A stretch of 64,000 nt of DNA from Phialocephala subalpina (taxonomy: Eukaryota; Ascomycota; Leotiomycetes; Helotiales; Mollisiaceae), in assembly GCA_900073065.1 (NCBI GenBank), contig FJOG01000006.1:521167-585166 (forward strand). Reading direction: 5' to 3'. Positions 33,622 to 45,346 of the stretch are shown here, one piece after another. The notes under the pieces were generated by a model. That model was not told the DNA's origin and did not search any database. It saw only the letters and a list, made by a program, of their open reading frames with translations. The position numbers and the translations under genes were made by a program. Numbering within the stretch: the stretch's first letter is position 1; each line of letters opens with the position of its first letter.

Positions 33622-34987
33622 ATGGCTCGCGCCAAGAAGGCAGACGACAAGCAGAAGGAAGGCGCAACCCTTTCAATCGATGTTGACAGCTTCGTGCGCA
33701 CCAGAGATTCGGTAAGAGTCCTCCTTCTCCTCCATTCCTCCTCATCCAGCACCCGGCGCATATGGATCTTCATCGTTCTCGTCGTTGAAGAAGTCCCGCC
33801 ATCCCACCTCCGCGCCTCACATCTCAACAACCATTTGTCGGACACGCTCAAGGACATTCAGTCCCGCATTCCTGAGCTGCCGCGACCTTATCCCGAGCGT
33901 ATCTCTTGTCGCAAGCTCAAAGTTGACTTCGCTGCAAGTACGCGCCGCCATTGTTTACTTCGCGTCCGGCGATGACGACCCCGCGCCTTGACCTCGATGA
34001 ATCCTACTTGGATCAACAGACACTAATGTGGGCAAAGGTTGTCTCGGGACTCGCGACTCTACAAGATGCCATTCAGACACTCTCGACCGCCTACATCAAG
34101 CATACCAACGCGGTCCTCGGAGAGCACGGTGCTGGCCTCGATGTCGATACTGCCTTAGCAAAGCTTGGTGAAAACCCACTCTTCAAGCTTGCACCCGCAG
34201 ATCGCGCTGCCAGCCCTGCCAAATCCGTCGCTGCTGCTGATGCTCCCGCAGATAAGAAAGAGCGAAAGAAGAGACAGCATGATCCCAATGCACCGAAGCG
34301 CCCTCTCACACCCTTCTTCCTGTACATGCAGACAGCGCGCCCGATTATCGCCGCAGACCTAGGAGCAGATGTCGCAAAGGGTGCCGTCAGTAACGAGGGG
34401 ACAAGAAGGTGGGGTACTATGGCTCAAGAAGACAAGCAGGTGGGTGTTTCACGCCTCAATTGGAAGCTATATACTGACAGTCCTAGCTCTGGACCAATGC
34501 ATACAAGGACAACCTCCGCCTCTACAACGCAAAGATGCACTCCTACAAGGCTGGCAACCAATTGGCCAAGGACATGACCGACGAACAAGCTGCCATCTAC
34601 GCCGACGAGCACAATATCAGCACCGACAACACCGCCGATGCCCAGCTTGTGGGTGAGTCCTCAGCTGCGGCTCTCCATGATGAAGACGCGGAAGGTGAGC
34701 CAGAGAAGGAACCTACACCACCACCAAAGACGCCCAAGGCCAAATCCACTCGCAAGAGCAGAGCCAGTGCTAAAGAAACTCCTGCTGCTCCAGAGACCAT
34801 TGTTCCTCCATCCTCAAGCATCGTTCCTCCCAAAGCCGAGAAAGAGAAGAGCCCAGACAAGAAGCGAAAGCGGGCCAGCAAGAAGGGTGCCGATGAGCCT
34901 GTGAGCACAATTGAGAAGGAGGATGCCGTCGAGACACCAAAGAGCGCGCCGAAGCCAAGAAAGAAGAAGGCCAAGGCCGACAATTAG
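33622..34987 (+). CDS. HMG-box chromatin protein (330 aa)
   Basis: Exons 33622-33711, 34038-34439 and 34487-34987 join in phase (VRTRDS|VVSGLATLQDA and EDKQ|LWTNAYKDNL). The HMG box spans about residues 112-190, beginning NAPKRPLTPFFLYMQTARP and including RRWGTMAQEDKQLWTNAYKD and LYNAKMHSYKAGN. The N-terminal third is helical (LATLQDAIQTLSTAYIKHTN), the C-terminal third is Lys/Ser/Pro/Ala-rich with nuclear-localisation-like runs (KKRKRASKKG, PRKKKAKADN). HMG-box proteins of this type bend DNA and act as architectural chromatin factors in the nucleus. The first intron, 326 nt, is long for this genome, and its acceptor was chosen by homology to related fungal HMG proteins. Confidence 0.88.
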
Positions 34988-37900
34988 AGTGTTTTCTCTT
35001 CATGCTTATTATTTGCCTGGTATACCTTGCTTTTTGACACGTTCTTATGACTTATTCATACTGCTTTTCTCGGGAATGGGAGGGATGGAAAGGTCAGGAG
35101 GAGGGTGCATTCGTTGTTTCATATGGAGGAAAGAAAATGGGTACATTGCTTTGGGTTGCAAGGTGATTTATGGGTTGCACTTCTTGCTTGGACTAGCTCG
35201 TGGGTTGGTTCTCTGGAAAGAACGGTGCTGGTATATGAGCTTGGGATGTGTAGCATGCTTGTGGATGGCTGGATAAGCATTCACGGATGCATGTTACACT
35301 AGTAGCTAGTTGGCAGTACAATGGGTTTTCATAGTTGCGTTGACTTTGCTTTTCAAAACATAGCTTCAAAATCAGCATCTTCCTAACCCATCGCTCAAGT
35401 GAGCTCGTCGTTGTCCGTCCCTGTTTCATACGCTCTGAACTCTATAATACTCATCCTAGTTTCACTCTTTGACAAGTTCCCGATGTCTGCGGTCCTCAGC
35501 AAATTTCCTCTTCCTCTCAATGTCCCACTGCCCGCCATTCATCCAGCTTTCTCAACATCGAACACAAACTCAGACACATCGTTCAATCCAATCCCGGACA
35601 GCTGCAAATCCCAGATCCCAGCTTTGGAAAGTCAAAATATCCGTCTCAAGCAAACATCCCCTCATCCATCCAAACCTTCTCACTCCTCTCGAGCTTCTTT
35701 CTTACTCGAGCAGAGCGAAGCACATGCTTGGTTCCAAAACTTTCACTGCTACCAAGGATTCACAAAGCAGAGTCTCAGGGGCAAATACCACTAACGCTCG
35801 AGTTTAAGGGGCGCCTTCACGTGGGGAGGTATAAAGCCGATGGGTATATAAATCCCTTCTTCTCCATCCACCATTCATCATCCTTAAACACTCGATTGCC
35901 GCTGCTGCTGTACCTCCATGTGTTGCACTACGATGGTCTTTTTTCGCAGCTACTGGTGGCGCGTCATTTGTGGTCACCTTTTAACGGGGAGAGCTGTTGT
36001 GGGGCTGGGCTTTCGGTTTGAGGTGGGTGGTTCTGGGTTTTGGGGCGAGGGAGGAGTAGTGAGGTTGTTGTTGACAGTGATAGGATTGAGATGGAGATGA
36101 GAAGGGAGAGGTGAGCCCTTCTCGCACAAGTCTCTTTCATCCAGAGACCAGACAAACAGGTATCCTCGCTATCAACATTCAAAACATTATTAACCTCTCT
36201 CCCCCCCCTTTCCCTCCAACTCCCTCTAGCAACTCAACAAACCTCAAATCCAACAACAAGACCAAAAAAAATCAAACCCCTTCCTCTAAATCAAACCCAG
36301 AAACGATCGTAGCCAGTGCTCGATCCTGAGAAGGCTGTATATTGGTGCTTGACGATCTCGTTCTGGTTTATTCTCGAAAGTGGAGGGGGGAGAGGGGGTG
36401 GTATACGTAATGCCTCTCAGGAACGAGGGATTTGATACTCAAAACAGTGGTAATGCTGCCTGGAGGCGAGTTTGCTAGTGAATTGGACTGGACTAAGTGG
36501 GTCGAGAATGAAAGGGAATGGGGATGGGGGGAGAGAGGGGCGTGAGGAGGAGAAGATGAGGAAGGGTACGGGGAGGAAAGGGGTGTAAATACCCGGGTCC
36601 TCTCATCTTGCTCTTATCAAGCCAAAGGAGTTACGAAGGCTAGTGTTGGGTATTTGCTGAATTCCACGAACGAGGATCCTCCACCAAGTCGGCATATGGA
36701 TCTCTCTAGAGGCTTGCTTCTTGGTTCGAGAGAATGCAAAAAGCGCATTTCCTTCGATTTGGTTGGTACCGTTACAAAGTCGAGTCTAGACGGAAAGAAG
36801 GACGAACTTTGGTTGTTAAGTTTGTACTATTGCTGACATGCCTGATAGTTTCTCTACACGCTGGATGAGTAAGTGGTTTGGGTCCTTCGATACCATAACC
36901 GATTCGCATGAATCTAGATCGCACTCTGACGTACATTCTCCTCTGCATCTTCTCGTTGGAGAAGGCGGCGCAGTGGTGTTGACTTGATCTGATGATCCCG
37001 AGGGGTATTTCTCGTTGGCTTGTTACTTGGTTAGCTCGATGATTTTCTACTTTATACTAATTTCGCTACTCTGATTTGGGGAAAGAAGATAGATTATCTT
37101 TTGTTGTCAAGTTCGGAGTTGTCGTCATCTCCAGTCCCACTAACCTCGTACGCAGAAACACCACCCACGACCTCTCAATATGCAGCGCAAACCCTCAGAC
37201 ATTTCGAATTATTCCAAGGTTGTGGCACCTCATGCTTCTACCTCTCTATCACTCTGCCCTCTCTTGAGTTCTGTCTCTGAATCCCATTGTTGTTATTGTT
37301 GTTGTTTGGTATTCTTCAATTTAGAAGGGAGATCTTGTTTATATACCCATCGAGATTGAAGACGCAAGGACGTGAGGCGAAGAATGACTCAAGCGAGGAG
37401 AATGTGGTGGATTCACCTCGATGGCTTAATTGGAAGGAAGAAAGGAAGCGGATAAGAGATAGCGAGGATGAGCTTGGGGAGGGAGGTGTATAAATATCTC
37501 GTGCCTCCCCAGCAGCTTGCTTTCAACCTCGAGAGAAAATTCTACCAGGTTGCCCAGTACGACCAGGGACTTCTAGAGCGAGATAAAAGCCATGTGTTTT
37601 ATCGGAGAAGTGTTTTGAAGGCGTCTCGCTCAGTCTTTGGATTTTGAGGTTTGGTGCAGAGACTAGGCTTACAAGCAAACTCGAGGAGTTGATCTTTCAG
37701 ATTGCAGAAAGGGGAACAACCCTCTTTGTTGTCACATTATTAATTGTTGAATGATCCTCCACTGTCAATTGCATTAGTGCGGCAAATTCTTGTCACGACA
37801 GTCACTCAGATCACAGTTGAGAATCAAATGTATATTACGAACAGTTACGAACGAACAGCCATAGTCAATATCACAATATTGGTAGCTTTGGATCAAGAAG

Positions 37901-38746
37901 TGGTATGTCTTATCCCTGGTATACATGCAAGTATTACAAATGCTGGTTTATTGTGGTCTGGAAACTTGAAATGAAGGGCAATTTCCAGAGTAGGAAAGCT
38001 TTTCATCAATGGTAGACTGATCTTTATCATTTGAATGAAGTACAGTACAACGCTCAAATCGGGACTATCAAGCACATCTCCCCAAGCGCCACAACACCGT
38101 CCATTCCTCAAAAACACTTCCAACTTTCTTCATATATCATATCATGAATTGGCTCGTTGCTTTAGTCACAGACAATGTCATCATTTTCGAAACCCCACCG
38201 CATTACAGACCTTGTCTCCCTGACTTACTCAGAGTACGAGCTCGAGAACGAGGGGCCAGTGCGGGGTAAATTGACTTCCTAAATAGTTATTCCTCGAAGC
38301 TGGGAAATAGCAGAGTACTTTCAACTTAGAGAACAATCGCGTTAATCAAAAGATTTGCTGGGTTTAATAAGCGTTGACAAGGGATGGATTGCTGAGAAAG
38401 ATGAGGAGACTGGAAGTATCCTGCTATTAAGCGATGCCTCCACGTGACACCCCTAAAACTGTCCTTGAAAGCCGTTGGGATGCCTGCGTGTTCCAGGAAA
38501 GAGATCGAGGACCTGAACTGCTTGGAAATTGTCAAGAGCTCAAATAATTTGGCGCATTAGATCCTCGATCTCATAAGTCAAGGGTGATAGACATCCATCT
38601 GATAGCAAGCTTCTGGCTCTCTCTCACGATCACCAACAGTGGACTCTCCTGCAATTAATACGCGGAATCAGATGGGAAAATGCATAGGAACGATTGAATA
38701 TGAAAAACAACAGCAGCAATCCAGGACCCAAACAATCTTGGATATC
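34988..38746. other. 3.8-kb gene desert with TATA-like modules
   Basis: No frame shows family features. TATA-like elements with CT-rich sequence around or after them occur at 35830-35852 (GTATAAAG and GTATATAAATC), 36586 (GTGTAAATACCC), 37339 (GTTTATATACCC) and 37490 (GTGTATAAATATC). Short frames follow some of them, for example 60 codons at 35918-36100, with no support. Possible unannotated non-coding RNAs or dead promoters; see findings. Confidence 0.5.
37330..37520 (+). repeat. Copy of the TATA / AAGCGAGGA / GGAAGGA module
   Basis: The order GTTTATATACCC (about 37339), CAAGCGAGGAG (37391), TTGGAAGGAAG (37429) and a second TATA (GTGTATAAATATC, 37487-37499) repeats the order and approximate spacing of the units in the array at 11.6-12.1 kb. 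Confidence 0.4.
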
Positions 38747-39738
38747 TTACTCCCAATTCTCCAGCTCCTTCTCTGTCCACTCCCACAGCTCCCCCGCCAA
38801 CTTGTCATTGCCCATATCCCTCGTCTTCTTGCCAGGCTCGCCAACAGGATTATAGTACTCTCCTTTCACAATTTCCTTCCCTTCAGAAGTCTTCTTAGCC
38901 GTCGCAGCCCAACAGGTATTCCATGCACCCTCTCCATCCTTCTTCGGATCCTGCAATCTTCCAAAATTGATTCCATAGATGAACACTTTGTTGAGGAAGC
39001 TAGCGTTCGTGACCATTTCTGTCTTGTACACCCCAGGATTGATAGACAAGAACATAATGCCCGAGTCCTTGTATTTGCGTGCGAGCTCGGCGGCGAAGAG
39101 CACGTTGGCTAGCTTTGACTGTCCATATCTCAGCCACGGTCCCGCGAATGTGAAACTTTGAGGTGTCTTCAGATCCTTGAATATGATCCCCCCGGGAGGA
39201 TGAGCACCAGCACCATCGCTGGACAGGAACACAACACGGACATCAGTCCCGGGCTGTTTTGCCGTCTCGATCATAGTTGGTAGTAGAAGCTTGACGAGCA
39301 ATGCGTGACCCATGTGATTCGTGCCAAACTGATTCTCGTAGCCATCCTTGGTGAGACCGGCAGGTACAGCACATACGCCGGCATTGCAAATGAGTTTGTC
39401 GAGTCTGGTATTTGTGGCGAGAAAGGTTTTGGTAGTGGATTGAACAGAGGCGAGAGATGCAAGATCGAGCTCGAGGAAAGTGATGGGGACGGAAGGGTGC
39501 TTTGATTTGGCTTCTGAGATCACTTCGTTGGCTCTAGCGGCGGATCGACCTGTGAAGTAGATATGCGCGGGGTTGTGTGCTACGAGAAGGAGGACTGATT
39601 GAGTACCGAGTCCTGAAGTCCCTGTATAGTTGTGTCAATTTAGCTTAGAGGCGGTAGGAGATGGTTGAACTTACCACCAGTAACGAGGATAACCTGCCCT
39701 GCTAGATCAGGGATGTCCGTATCAGGATTGAACACCAT
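38747..39738 (-). CDS. Short-chain dehydrogenase/reductase (312 aa)
   Basis: Exons complement(39675-39738) and complement(38747-39621), intron 53 nt, splice the cofactor motif: VILVTGG|TSGLG gives the TGxxxGxG nucleotide-binding signature. Further SDR features are IYFTGRSAARANE (NADP-type Arg after strand 2), LDKLICNAGVC (NAG motif), VVFLSSDGAG (catalytic Ser) and WLRYGQSKLANVLFA (YxxxK). The C-terminal PGVYKTEM also fits. It resembles the WW-domain oxidoreductase/retinol-dehydrogenase-like fungal SDRs. The reaction is NAD(P)H-dependent oxidation or reduction of an unknown alcohol or ketone. No cluster partners are adjacent. It appears intact. Confidence 0.9.
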
Positions 39739-40842
39739 CCTATAGTACAAGCTTTAGAAGGTTCGAGATGGAGGATAAGCAGTAGATGAAGGCTGAAGAT
39801 GGACAATAAAATTGAGAGCAGCCGATGCAATGAGCGCTAATAGCTGGGCAAAGGGAGAGTTTGCAGTGGATGTTAAGAAGCTGACTCCAAAGGAGATGAA
39901 AAGAAGATGAAGGAGAAATGCCGCCGAGTCAGAACAGAGCAACAAGCATAGGGCCTTATATACACTTCGGATTCCATCGTGACAGGCCCAAATGCGGATG
40001 AACTTTCAATCCGAGATACCGCTAAATCCGCGGGCATGTAAATGGGCTACCTAGGCAGTACAAAATGTTTATGGACGCATCCCATCAGCATAAGCGCGGT
40101 GACGAGAATGCGAAGACGAGCTGAAGTATTGAGGCTTTCATGAAGAAGCAAGGTGGATGATGGTGAACGTACATGAAAGCTCGTTGGTATCGCCGCATTG
40201 GGCTAGTCTCTCGGGGATAGGATTAAAATCCGAATTGGATCACGTTTCAAGGTGCTAGACAAGGATGCTGAAGCTGCCCACTTTTTCCAACGTCGAGTAT
40301 CAAAACATTTCTGTTGATGATCAAGCTATCCACCCTTGAAGCACGTACTCCTCGTGAGACTCTGCCAGTTAAGTGGCTGATCATGTGTCTCAGAGATGTC
40401 TGCTTTCGATGATATCCTCTCAGCTGGTCGAGAGAATTTAGAAGGAACCGGCCGGCGCCACTGTCCTCTTCAATCGCGAAAGCCTGTATTCGACTGAAGC
40501 CATGCTCGAACCGAAGCGGCTAAAAACCTTTAAGTTATTTCATATGGGCTACGGTGCATGTTCGCATCTCCTCAATGCATGGTCTACTTCTTGGGACCAT
40601 TTCTAGCTCTGCTGTCTACTGCCTGTCCCATGATCAGGTCTCTTCTCACCTCCAAGACATTTTTGAAGAGCGTGTCAACGCTACACAAAGCAGACATTGC
40701 TGACCTTTGATGTATCGACGTCGACAGCGACTAACCTCAATTCGAACTTGCGCACCACAGAGGGTTGCTAATAAACTTTTAGTACCTACGATCAACTACT
40801 CCTCCGATGCATCCTCCGCACGGCACAGAGCCCATACTCGCA
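39739..40842. promoter_or_regulatory. Intergenic between divergent SDR and 2EXR genes
   Basis: A 1.1-kb gap with no supportable gene. It should hold the promoters of the SDR (minus) and of the first 2EXR gene (plus). Nothing else is seen. Confidence 0.4.
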
Positions 40843-41802
40843 ATGGCAGATCTTATCGAATTTGAATACTTTCCTAAATTGCCGACCGAGCTTCAATACA
40901 TGGTCTGGAACCTCGCGCTCTCCGAGACGCATCGAGTCATTCGATATACATTATCAAGCGAACACCCTCATCAGCCGAACAGTTGGAGACACGTTTCAAT
41001 CAGCCGCCAAGTACCAGCACTCTTACACGTTTGCACAAGTTCGAGAGCGATGGCGAGGAAGCACTACTACGAGCGGCATGTGTCACATAATCAGGTCTGG
41101 AGCTGCGGACTCAACAATAGGCCTACGAGACAATGGACAAAGTGTGTCCAGGCACAAAAGATCCCCAGCGCATTTTCAGGGTATGAAAATTTGACCATGG
41201 AACAAACTCCCGGCCAATGGTGGAACCCCGATTATGACTTCGTCTTCCTTGACACGAAAAGAATATGCAATACCTGTCCCGCAAAAAGCATTTGCAATGC
41301 AACGAACGGCCCTTGGTGTGTACGATATTTCAATCCCAGGATCAAGTATATTGCTCTCACGATGAAAGATTGGAAATCGATGCAAGGCTGGTATAAATGG
41401 CTTCTCCATTGTCGTGGAATCAAATACATCTTTCTGATGGCAAATCGACAAAAGTGGGAGAAACCTGTTGGCGGACGGCGACTTCCGTCCACTCGCCGTG
41501 TTCCCTACCATGGGAATCCTCGTGAATGGACTCAAGAGAGCGACCAGGCATGGGAAGAGCAGAAGCAGCTGTGTCGAAGATGGGGTACAAATTTGATCGA
41601 GGATTTTGCCAGAACCTGGGCAAGATTACGCGATAGCAACTCCCTCGATCTTTATGATGATGTACTCTCAGCCGGCAGTCGACTGAAATGGATTTGGAAT
41701 TTGAAGATACGAGTTGTGGAGAGTGAGGAAGAAATAGCCAGGAGGATAGCCAGGAGGATTGCCCGAATCCGCAAACGCGAAGACGGGAGCCAAGGAAAAT
41801 AA
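40843..41802 (+). CDS. 2EXR-family protein, copy 1 (319 aa)
   Basis: This is a single exon. The start at 40843 (MADLIEFEYFPKLP) is chosen over the in-frame ATG at 40807 because the neighbouring paralogue begins MADLTRPKLWDKLP. The N-terminal 2EXR motif is FPKLPTELQYMVWNLALSET, followed by VPALLHVCTSSRAMA, the usual second conserved block. A Cys/Trp-containing middle (NTCPAKSICNATNGPWCVR) and WYKWLLHCRGIKYIFLMANR follow; the C-terminus is Arg-rich. The biochemical role of 2EXR proteins is not established as far as I know; the family is strongly expanded in filamentous ascomycetes. With the copy at 42.1 kb it forms a tandem pair on the same strand. Confidence 0.85.
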   Translation: MADLIEFEYFPKLPTELQYMVWNLALSETHRVIRYTLSSEHPHQPNSWRHVSISRQVPALLHVCTSSRAMARKHYYERHVSHNQVWSCGLNNRPTRQWTKCVQAQKIPSAFSGYENLTMEQTPGQWWNPDYDFVFLDTKRICNTCPAKSICNATNGPWCVRYFNPRIKYIALTMKDWKSMQGWYKWLLHCRGIKYIFLMANRQKWEKPVGGRRLPSTRRVPYHGNPREWTQESDQAWEEQKQLCRRWGTNLIEDFARTWARLRDSNSLDLYDDVLSAGSRLKWIWNLKIRVVESEEEIARRIARRIARIRKREDGSQGK

Positions 41803-42099
41803 CCAACTCATATCGGACATTCGAGCAGGAATCTGGATACTGTTGCCATACGAACAATGAAATTCTTGATCGGCTAAGTCTAGATTATCAATGATGATGC
41901 TTCTCCAAAAGCGGGTAGCCAGTGGGAGCGGGAGCTACCAGCACACTAGCCTCAGTCCGCATCAGAATGCACCACCTTCAAATACTGCGACCACCGCTCC
42001 AATCCTGCTTTCATCACTTACGACTGATTTACACTCACTGTCTATATTTCACACAACACCCGTTCGACACAAGAATTCTCGGACACGATAGTCGCTACG

Positions 42100-43047
42100 A
42101 TGGCTGATCTCACTAGACCCAAGCTTTGGGACAAACTACCCTACGAGGTACAAGATATGATATGGGACCTCACCCTCCAAGAAACACACCAGGTCTTTCA
42201 GCATACACTTTCCGGAAAAAATGGATACTCACGCTGGAGACACGCCACAGTCAGTCGCTCGCTCTCACCAATCCTACACGTTTGTGCCAGATCCAGAGCA
42301 AGAGCAAAAGCCCATTTCACTGAATACGGATTGGAGCATAAACAGGTCTGGAGTTGTGGATCTAGTGGCGTCTCCAAACATGGAAAATGCATCAAGGAAG
42401 AGAAACTACCTCAACGACCACCTTGGAATATCACACCGGCAGCGGATCAGGTCGTCCGTCAATTATGGAATCCTGAATACGACTATATATTCGTAAAGAC
42501 GAAGAAAGATACGAAGAATTGCCCGCCAGAGAGTGTCTGTGACACAGGAAGTGCTAGGTGGTGCATTCGAGAATTTGATTGGAAGATCAAGTATCTTGCT
42601 ATGTCAGCACGAGATTGGAATGAGACTCGTGGTTGGTATAATTGGCTTATTCATTCCTATGGCTTGGAATACATATTTGTCATTGCTGATCGTCAGCGCT
42701 GGGAATTGCGAGATGAACTCCGGGACGGCTACTTTGGACATGGACCGTTCTATGACCTGACAGAATTGAGTGAGGTGGAATGGGAGAAGCAGAAGCACGA
42801 TCTTTACACTTCGTCCCGAGAGCGCCTCAAGAGATTTGGTACATTCTGGAGGAAGTATGGAGATCCGGCAATGCCATGGCACCACAGACCGAGTGATATT
42901 TATGATAAGTCAATGCCAGCTGGCAGGGATGATCTACTTCGGATCGGGGCATTGAAGTTGCAGATTGTGGAAAGCGAGGAGGAAATCAAGAAATTCATCG
43001 CCGCGCTCCCAAAGTCAAAGAAAATCTCAGACTCGCTCAAGATGTAG
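42100..43047 (+). CDS. 2EXR-family protein, copy 2 (315 aa)
   Basis: A single exon on the same strand as copy 1, 297 nt downstream. The 2EXR motif is LWDKLPYEVQDMIWDLTLQE, then SPILHVCARSRARA. It shares with copy 1 the blocks HKQVWSCG, WNPEYDYIF, CPPESVCDTGSARWC, WYNWLIHSYGLEYIFVIADR and QIVESEEEI near the C-terminus. Copy 1 has the matching WNPDYDFVF, GWYKWLLHCRGIKYIFLMAN and RVVESEEEI. The two therefore arose by tandem duplication and have diverged considerably. The function is unknown. Both are intact, unlike the relic at 46.2-47.0 kb. Confidence 0.85.
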   Translation: MADLTRPKLWDKLPYEVQDMIWDLTLQETHQVFQHTLSGKNGYSRWRHATVSRSLSPILHVCARSRARAKAHFTEYGLEHKQVWSCGSSGVSKHGKCIKEEKLPQRPPWNITPAADQVVRQLWNPEYDYIFVKTKKDTKNCPPESVCDTGSARWCIREFDWKIKYLAMSARDWNETRGWYNWLIHSYGLEYIFVIADRQRWELRDELRDGYFGHGPFYDLTELSEVEWEKQKHDLYTSSRERLKRFGTFWRKYGDPAMPWHHRPSDIYDKSMPAGRDDLLRIGALKLQIVESEEEIKKFIAALPKSKKISDSLKM

Positions 43048-43421
43048 TGGTAGGGAGGATAATTCGGAATCACTTTAGCACATTCATGTATGACTATCAC
43101 TTGAGCCTGTAGACGCACTTGTACAATTCGAGAACTTTTATTTCAAACCTATCATTGTGATCTGCTTCGCTTTCAATCCATCTGCGAATCTTGATGCAAG
43201 CGTGTCCTTTCTTCTCAAGTATCTCGTCCGCATAAAGACGCTCTCCTTTCGCTCGCACATGCTGCTATCCTCTAATAGGGTGCCCAAAGAAGACATTCCC
43301 AGAAGATACCCATGCTCAAAGCCCAAGAACCGTAATCATCACATCATCTAATCCCCTGTATCACTCCTCGCTCAACTCCCATAATCGTTGTCTACCATCC
43401 AGCATTGATCGTATTTGGAAA
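43048..43421. other. Convergent 3' flanks
   Basis: A short gap between the stop of the plus-strand 2EXR copy 2 and the stop of the minus-strand orphan gene. Nothing is seen beyond the 3' flanks. Confidence 0.4.
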
Positions 43422-45346
43422 CTATGAAAGTAGGGCATAAGGGGGCGGAGAAAGCATTGCTAACTAGAAACAGGGAGGTCAGCAATTACCCAATGAAAAA
43501 TGTATCGTGAGAAATCACAAGGTATGGGAATTGTGGCTCACTCACCTCCTCTTTATCAGCCTCGATCTTTCCAGCTTTCCAGAGCTCAAGATATTCAACG
43601 ACGTTCATCGAATATCCGTTATCGTTACCGTCATCTGCCCATGACTTTAAGAAAGCGTAACAGCTCTTGAGCTCCCCCCAGAAATTGGTATCACTATTTA
43701 GCTTCTCTGCGTGGTCTAGACCTAGAGCATCGATCCACTGGAGTATTTGTTAGCTGTTGTTTCTTCGGGACTGGGTATGTCGGACGATTTTATGAGGAAA
43801 GGTCCAGGAATCATGCTCGAGAAATGTGTTGTGTGAAGGTGAAGTTAGACGACATGCTCCGGACGACAAGACATGAATTGGACGATATCTTGTGAAAGGG
43901 ATGAAGTATAGTGAAGGGGATGGTAGGAGATGATCAGAATCAGATTTGTGGGGCATGCTATGTGAATATGGACAAAGGAAGCAGCAGGGCAGTACTCACA
44001 ATCACCATAAATCCTGGTCTAATTCGCTGCCACATGATCAAGAAGTCGGGGAATGCAGCCTTGATCTTCCTGAAGTAACATGCGCCATTGCCTCCGAAAT
44101 TCTCAGCGGCGTTTTGGGACTTGTCAACGATGATAACGTAGCGAGGCAGATCTGTTATGCGCGAAGCGTCAGTGAGGTCTCTCAAAATTGTTTGTGAAAG
44201 CTTCAGGAGAACGCGGGACGAAGCGAAGACACTGCGTAGAAGCGATTGGCTGTCATGGACCAATGGCAGGAGTTGAAGACAGCACGTCCTCTTTCAGATG
44301 CGACATGTCGGTGTGGGGCCGATGAAGTGAAGGGGAGGACATGTCGGTGCGGGGTCAGTGAAATGGAAAAGGAGAAGGTGCAGACCTCACGTCTAGGCGA
44401 CTCTTCGGCGCGGGACCAGTGAAGGGAGAAAGGAGTGGGTGGAGACTTCGCGTCGAGGCGACTCTTCGGAGTGGGACCAACAGAGTAGAAAAGGAAAAGG
44501 AGGAGGTGAAGACAACCTCGCTTCGAAGCGATTGGTTGTCATGGATCAACGGAGCAGTAAATGAAGAGTATCTTACCAAGTTCCCAGCCATAAGCAGGTT
44601 CGTATCCTTTGCCATTCCACTTCTCAATTTCTGCACGAATCTCCTTACGAGTATGCTCTTGTGGTAGATTGGCCAGATGTCCTTGCTGAGATTTGGGTTT
44701 TTTGGGCAGGCCGTGGACACCGGGTTGTGTAACATGAGCTACTTTCTTCTCTGTATGGACTTGGGTCTGAGCTTGGGGCTCGACAGGGGGAGTGCATTGT
44801 TTCGTAGTAGGTGATATGGCTTGTGGGGTCTCTTCAAAGGTGATGGGAACGTATGTATGAACACCGTAGGCGTCCTCGTCCTGATTCGATTGATACTCTG
44901 GAAGAGCAGTTGCGACAGCAGGAGCAGAGTCGTTAGTGATCGATGCTATGGAAGAGCCAGAAATCCTTCTCGGGCCGTCTGAGTACTCGAAGGATGGATC
45001 GGAGATCAATTCGGGGAAAACACCTGGGAAAGGGCCAGAAGTTTGTCCAACTGAACGGTCGTCAGCATGCGAGGATATATTACTGTGCGGTAAACTTACA
45101 GTACTGAGTCCAAGATTCAAGCTCCAGTCGATACTGCAGAATCGCACCGTCTATTCCCTTAAGCTTCGTTGCTCGTAATGACTCGATCTCATTGAGGATC
45201 TTGCACACGATTACCCATAGGTTTCTCTGCTGATCATTGACCAGCTGCTCAAGGGTGGTGGGAGGGGGTTGGGTTGGATTGAGTCGCCCAAACATATGTG
45301 GCAGTTGCGTATCATAGTAGTATGCATACGGGTATCGGGAAGCCAT
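43422..45346 (-). CDS. Unrecognised five-exon protein (368 aa)
   Basis: Exons complement(45100-45346), complement(44577-45050), complement(44000-44151), complement(43546-43737) and complement(43422-43463) join in exact phase; all donors are GTAAG or GTGAG types. The product starts MASRYPYAYYYDTQLPHMFG; the middle (about 85-240) is low-complexity Pro/Ser/Thr/Gln-rich. A compact C-terminal part reads LPRYVIIVDKSQNAAENFGG, YFRKIKAAFPDFLIMWQRIR and DTNFWGELKSCYAFLKSWAD, and ends SPPPYALLS. No known domain was recognised. Two introns are unusually long (425 and 262 nt), and the longer carries a minisatellite (listed separately). Consistent phase over four introns supports a real gene. Confidence 0.65.
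44210..44567 (-). repeat. Intronic minisatellite, units about 36-70 bp
   Basis: Imperfect tandem units lie inside intron 2 (44152-44576) of the orphan gene. Starts on the plus strand are near 44248, 44302, 44338, 44397, 44458 and 44528. The shared core is GCGAYTCTTCGG-like (GCGACATGTCGGTG, GCGACTCTTCGGCG, GCGACTCTTCGGAG, GCGATTGGTTGTCATGG), followed by GGGACCAGTGAAG-like and purine-rich sequence. Unit length and identity vary. Confidence 0.7.
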
